A stretch of DNA of 5,452 nucleotides from CAZEAN01 sp964510225 (lineage in GTDB: Bacteria > Planctomycetota > Planctomycetia > Isosphaerales > Isosphaeraceae): positions 1-5,452 of the forward strand of contig CAZEAN010000223.1 in assembly GCA_964510225.1 (NCBI GenBank). Direction: 5' to 3'. This document shows positions 5,000 through 5,452 of this stretch, piece by piece; within the stretch, counting starts at the first letter, position 1, and the number at the start of each line of letters is the position of its first letter. The notes beneath the pieces are model-generated. The model was not told the DNA's origin and made no database searches. It saw nothing but the letters and a program-made list of their open reading frames with translations. Both the position numbers and the translations under genes were made by a program.

Positions 5000-5452
5000 A
5001 ACGAACGGTCGAGCGTGGTTGCCAAACTCAAGAGGTCGAGGGAGATCAGAGGTCCCCATCAGGTCCCGATCGATCGCATAGGCAACGTGACGGCCCTCTG
5101 CGATCGCCCAGACGATTAACGATTGCCCTCGGGCCATATCGCCGGCCGAATAAACGTTCGATACATTCGTCCGCTTTGTTTCGGGGTCGGTCTTTACGTT
5201 CCCCCGATGATCGAGTTCGAGGCCGAGTTCGTCAATCAAGGCGCCAGGTTCAGGGCCGGTGAACCCCATTGCCAGTAGCACAAGGTCGGCGGGGTAGTGC
5301 TGCTCGGTACCTGGAATCGGTTCGAAACGGAGTCGTCCTTGATCTTTGGTTGAACGGACCCGGACCGTCTCAAGTCCAGTCACCTTACCGTTGGCACCGA
5401 CAAATCGGGTCGTACTAATGGAGTATTCTCGATCCCCCCCGTCTTCGTGGGG
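5000..5452 (-). CDS. gltD: Glutamate synthase small subunit (GltD-like), C-terminal part
   Basis: This is the NAD(P)H-oxidising, FAD-containing subunit of glutamate synthase, which supplies electrons for making glutamate from glutamine and 2-oxoglutarate. The visible 151 residues are the end of the protein and stop at the TAA at 4997-4999. The frame is open through the right edge, so the N-terminal part (Fe-S and first dinucleotide-binding regions) is outside. A GTG at 5381-5383 is only an internal valine, not a start. Diagnostic blocks are REYSISTTRFVG followed by GKVTGLETVRVR, LVLLAMGFTGPE, and VYSAGDMARGQSLIVWAIAEGR, the flavin-binding end shared by GltD and related oxidoreductases. Members such as the PreT or NfnA type look alike, but the REYSIST...GLETVRV stretch and the nitrogen context favour GltD. 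It converges with the metallophosphoesterase across 44 bases, where I see no strong terminator. Confidence 0.9.

Noticed and set aside
5381..5383. GTG as the start of a short gltD-like gene
   Set aside because: The frame remains open to the window edge with GltD-like residues upstream (REYSISTTRFVG), so this codon is an internal valine.

Overview
This window is a compact nitrogen-assimilation neighbourhood from a bacterium. I think it comes from Planctomycetota or a relative, because it carries an ACT-domain-fused, single-catalytic-domain GlnE-like protein beside a long-B-loop PII protein. That placement rests on family resemblance only, since no rRNA or other marker is present. The DNA is moderately GC-rich and genes lie on both strands.

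Layout, left to right. (1) An ammonium transporter gene (amt, + strand) whose 5' end lies outside the window. Its frame is open from the edge, is broken by one TGA at 66-68 in the second membrane helix, and then stays open and well conserved to the TAA at 1245-1247. (2) A 244-base spacer with several small inverted repeats and a weak promoter candidate. (3) A PII signal-transduction gene (glnK/glnB type, + strand, 1492-1839), read toward the gene that follows. (4) After a 35-base gap, a convergent gene on the - strand (4181-1875) encodes a 768-residue protein with two ACT domains followed by one GlnE-type nucleotidyltransferase unit. (5) A 135-base divergent spacer rich in inverted GAGTC/GACTC motifs leads to (6) a small metallophosphoesterase (+ strand, 4317-4952). 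(7) After 44 bases, again convergent, comes the C-terminal part of the glutamate synthase small subunit (gltD, - strand), which runs off the right edge.

How the parts fit. Amt imports ammonium. PII senses ATP/ADP and 2-oxoglutarate and plugs Amt. GlnE-type enzymes adjust glutamine synthetase by adenylylation. GltD belongs to the enzyme that turns glutamine plus 2-oxoglutarate into glutamate. The window therefore holds transport, sensing and control parts of the GS-GOGAT route, without glnA or glnD in view. The metallophosphoesterase has no evident nitrogen role.

Most notable: the PII protein has Phe at position 51, where uridylylated PII proteins carry the modified Tyr, while the neighbouring GlnE-like protein has ACT domains of the kind that sense glutamine in GlnD. 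Together these suggest a rewired circuit in which glutamine acts directly on the adenylyltransferase rather than through PII uridylylation. This is a hypothesis from sequence only. The in-frame TGA in amt and the Asp-to-Glu change in the GlnE catalytic motif are further points to check.
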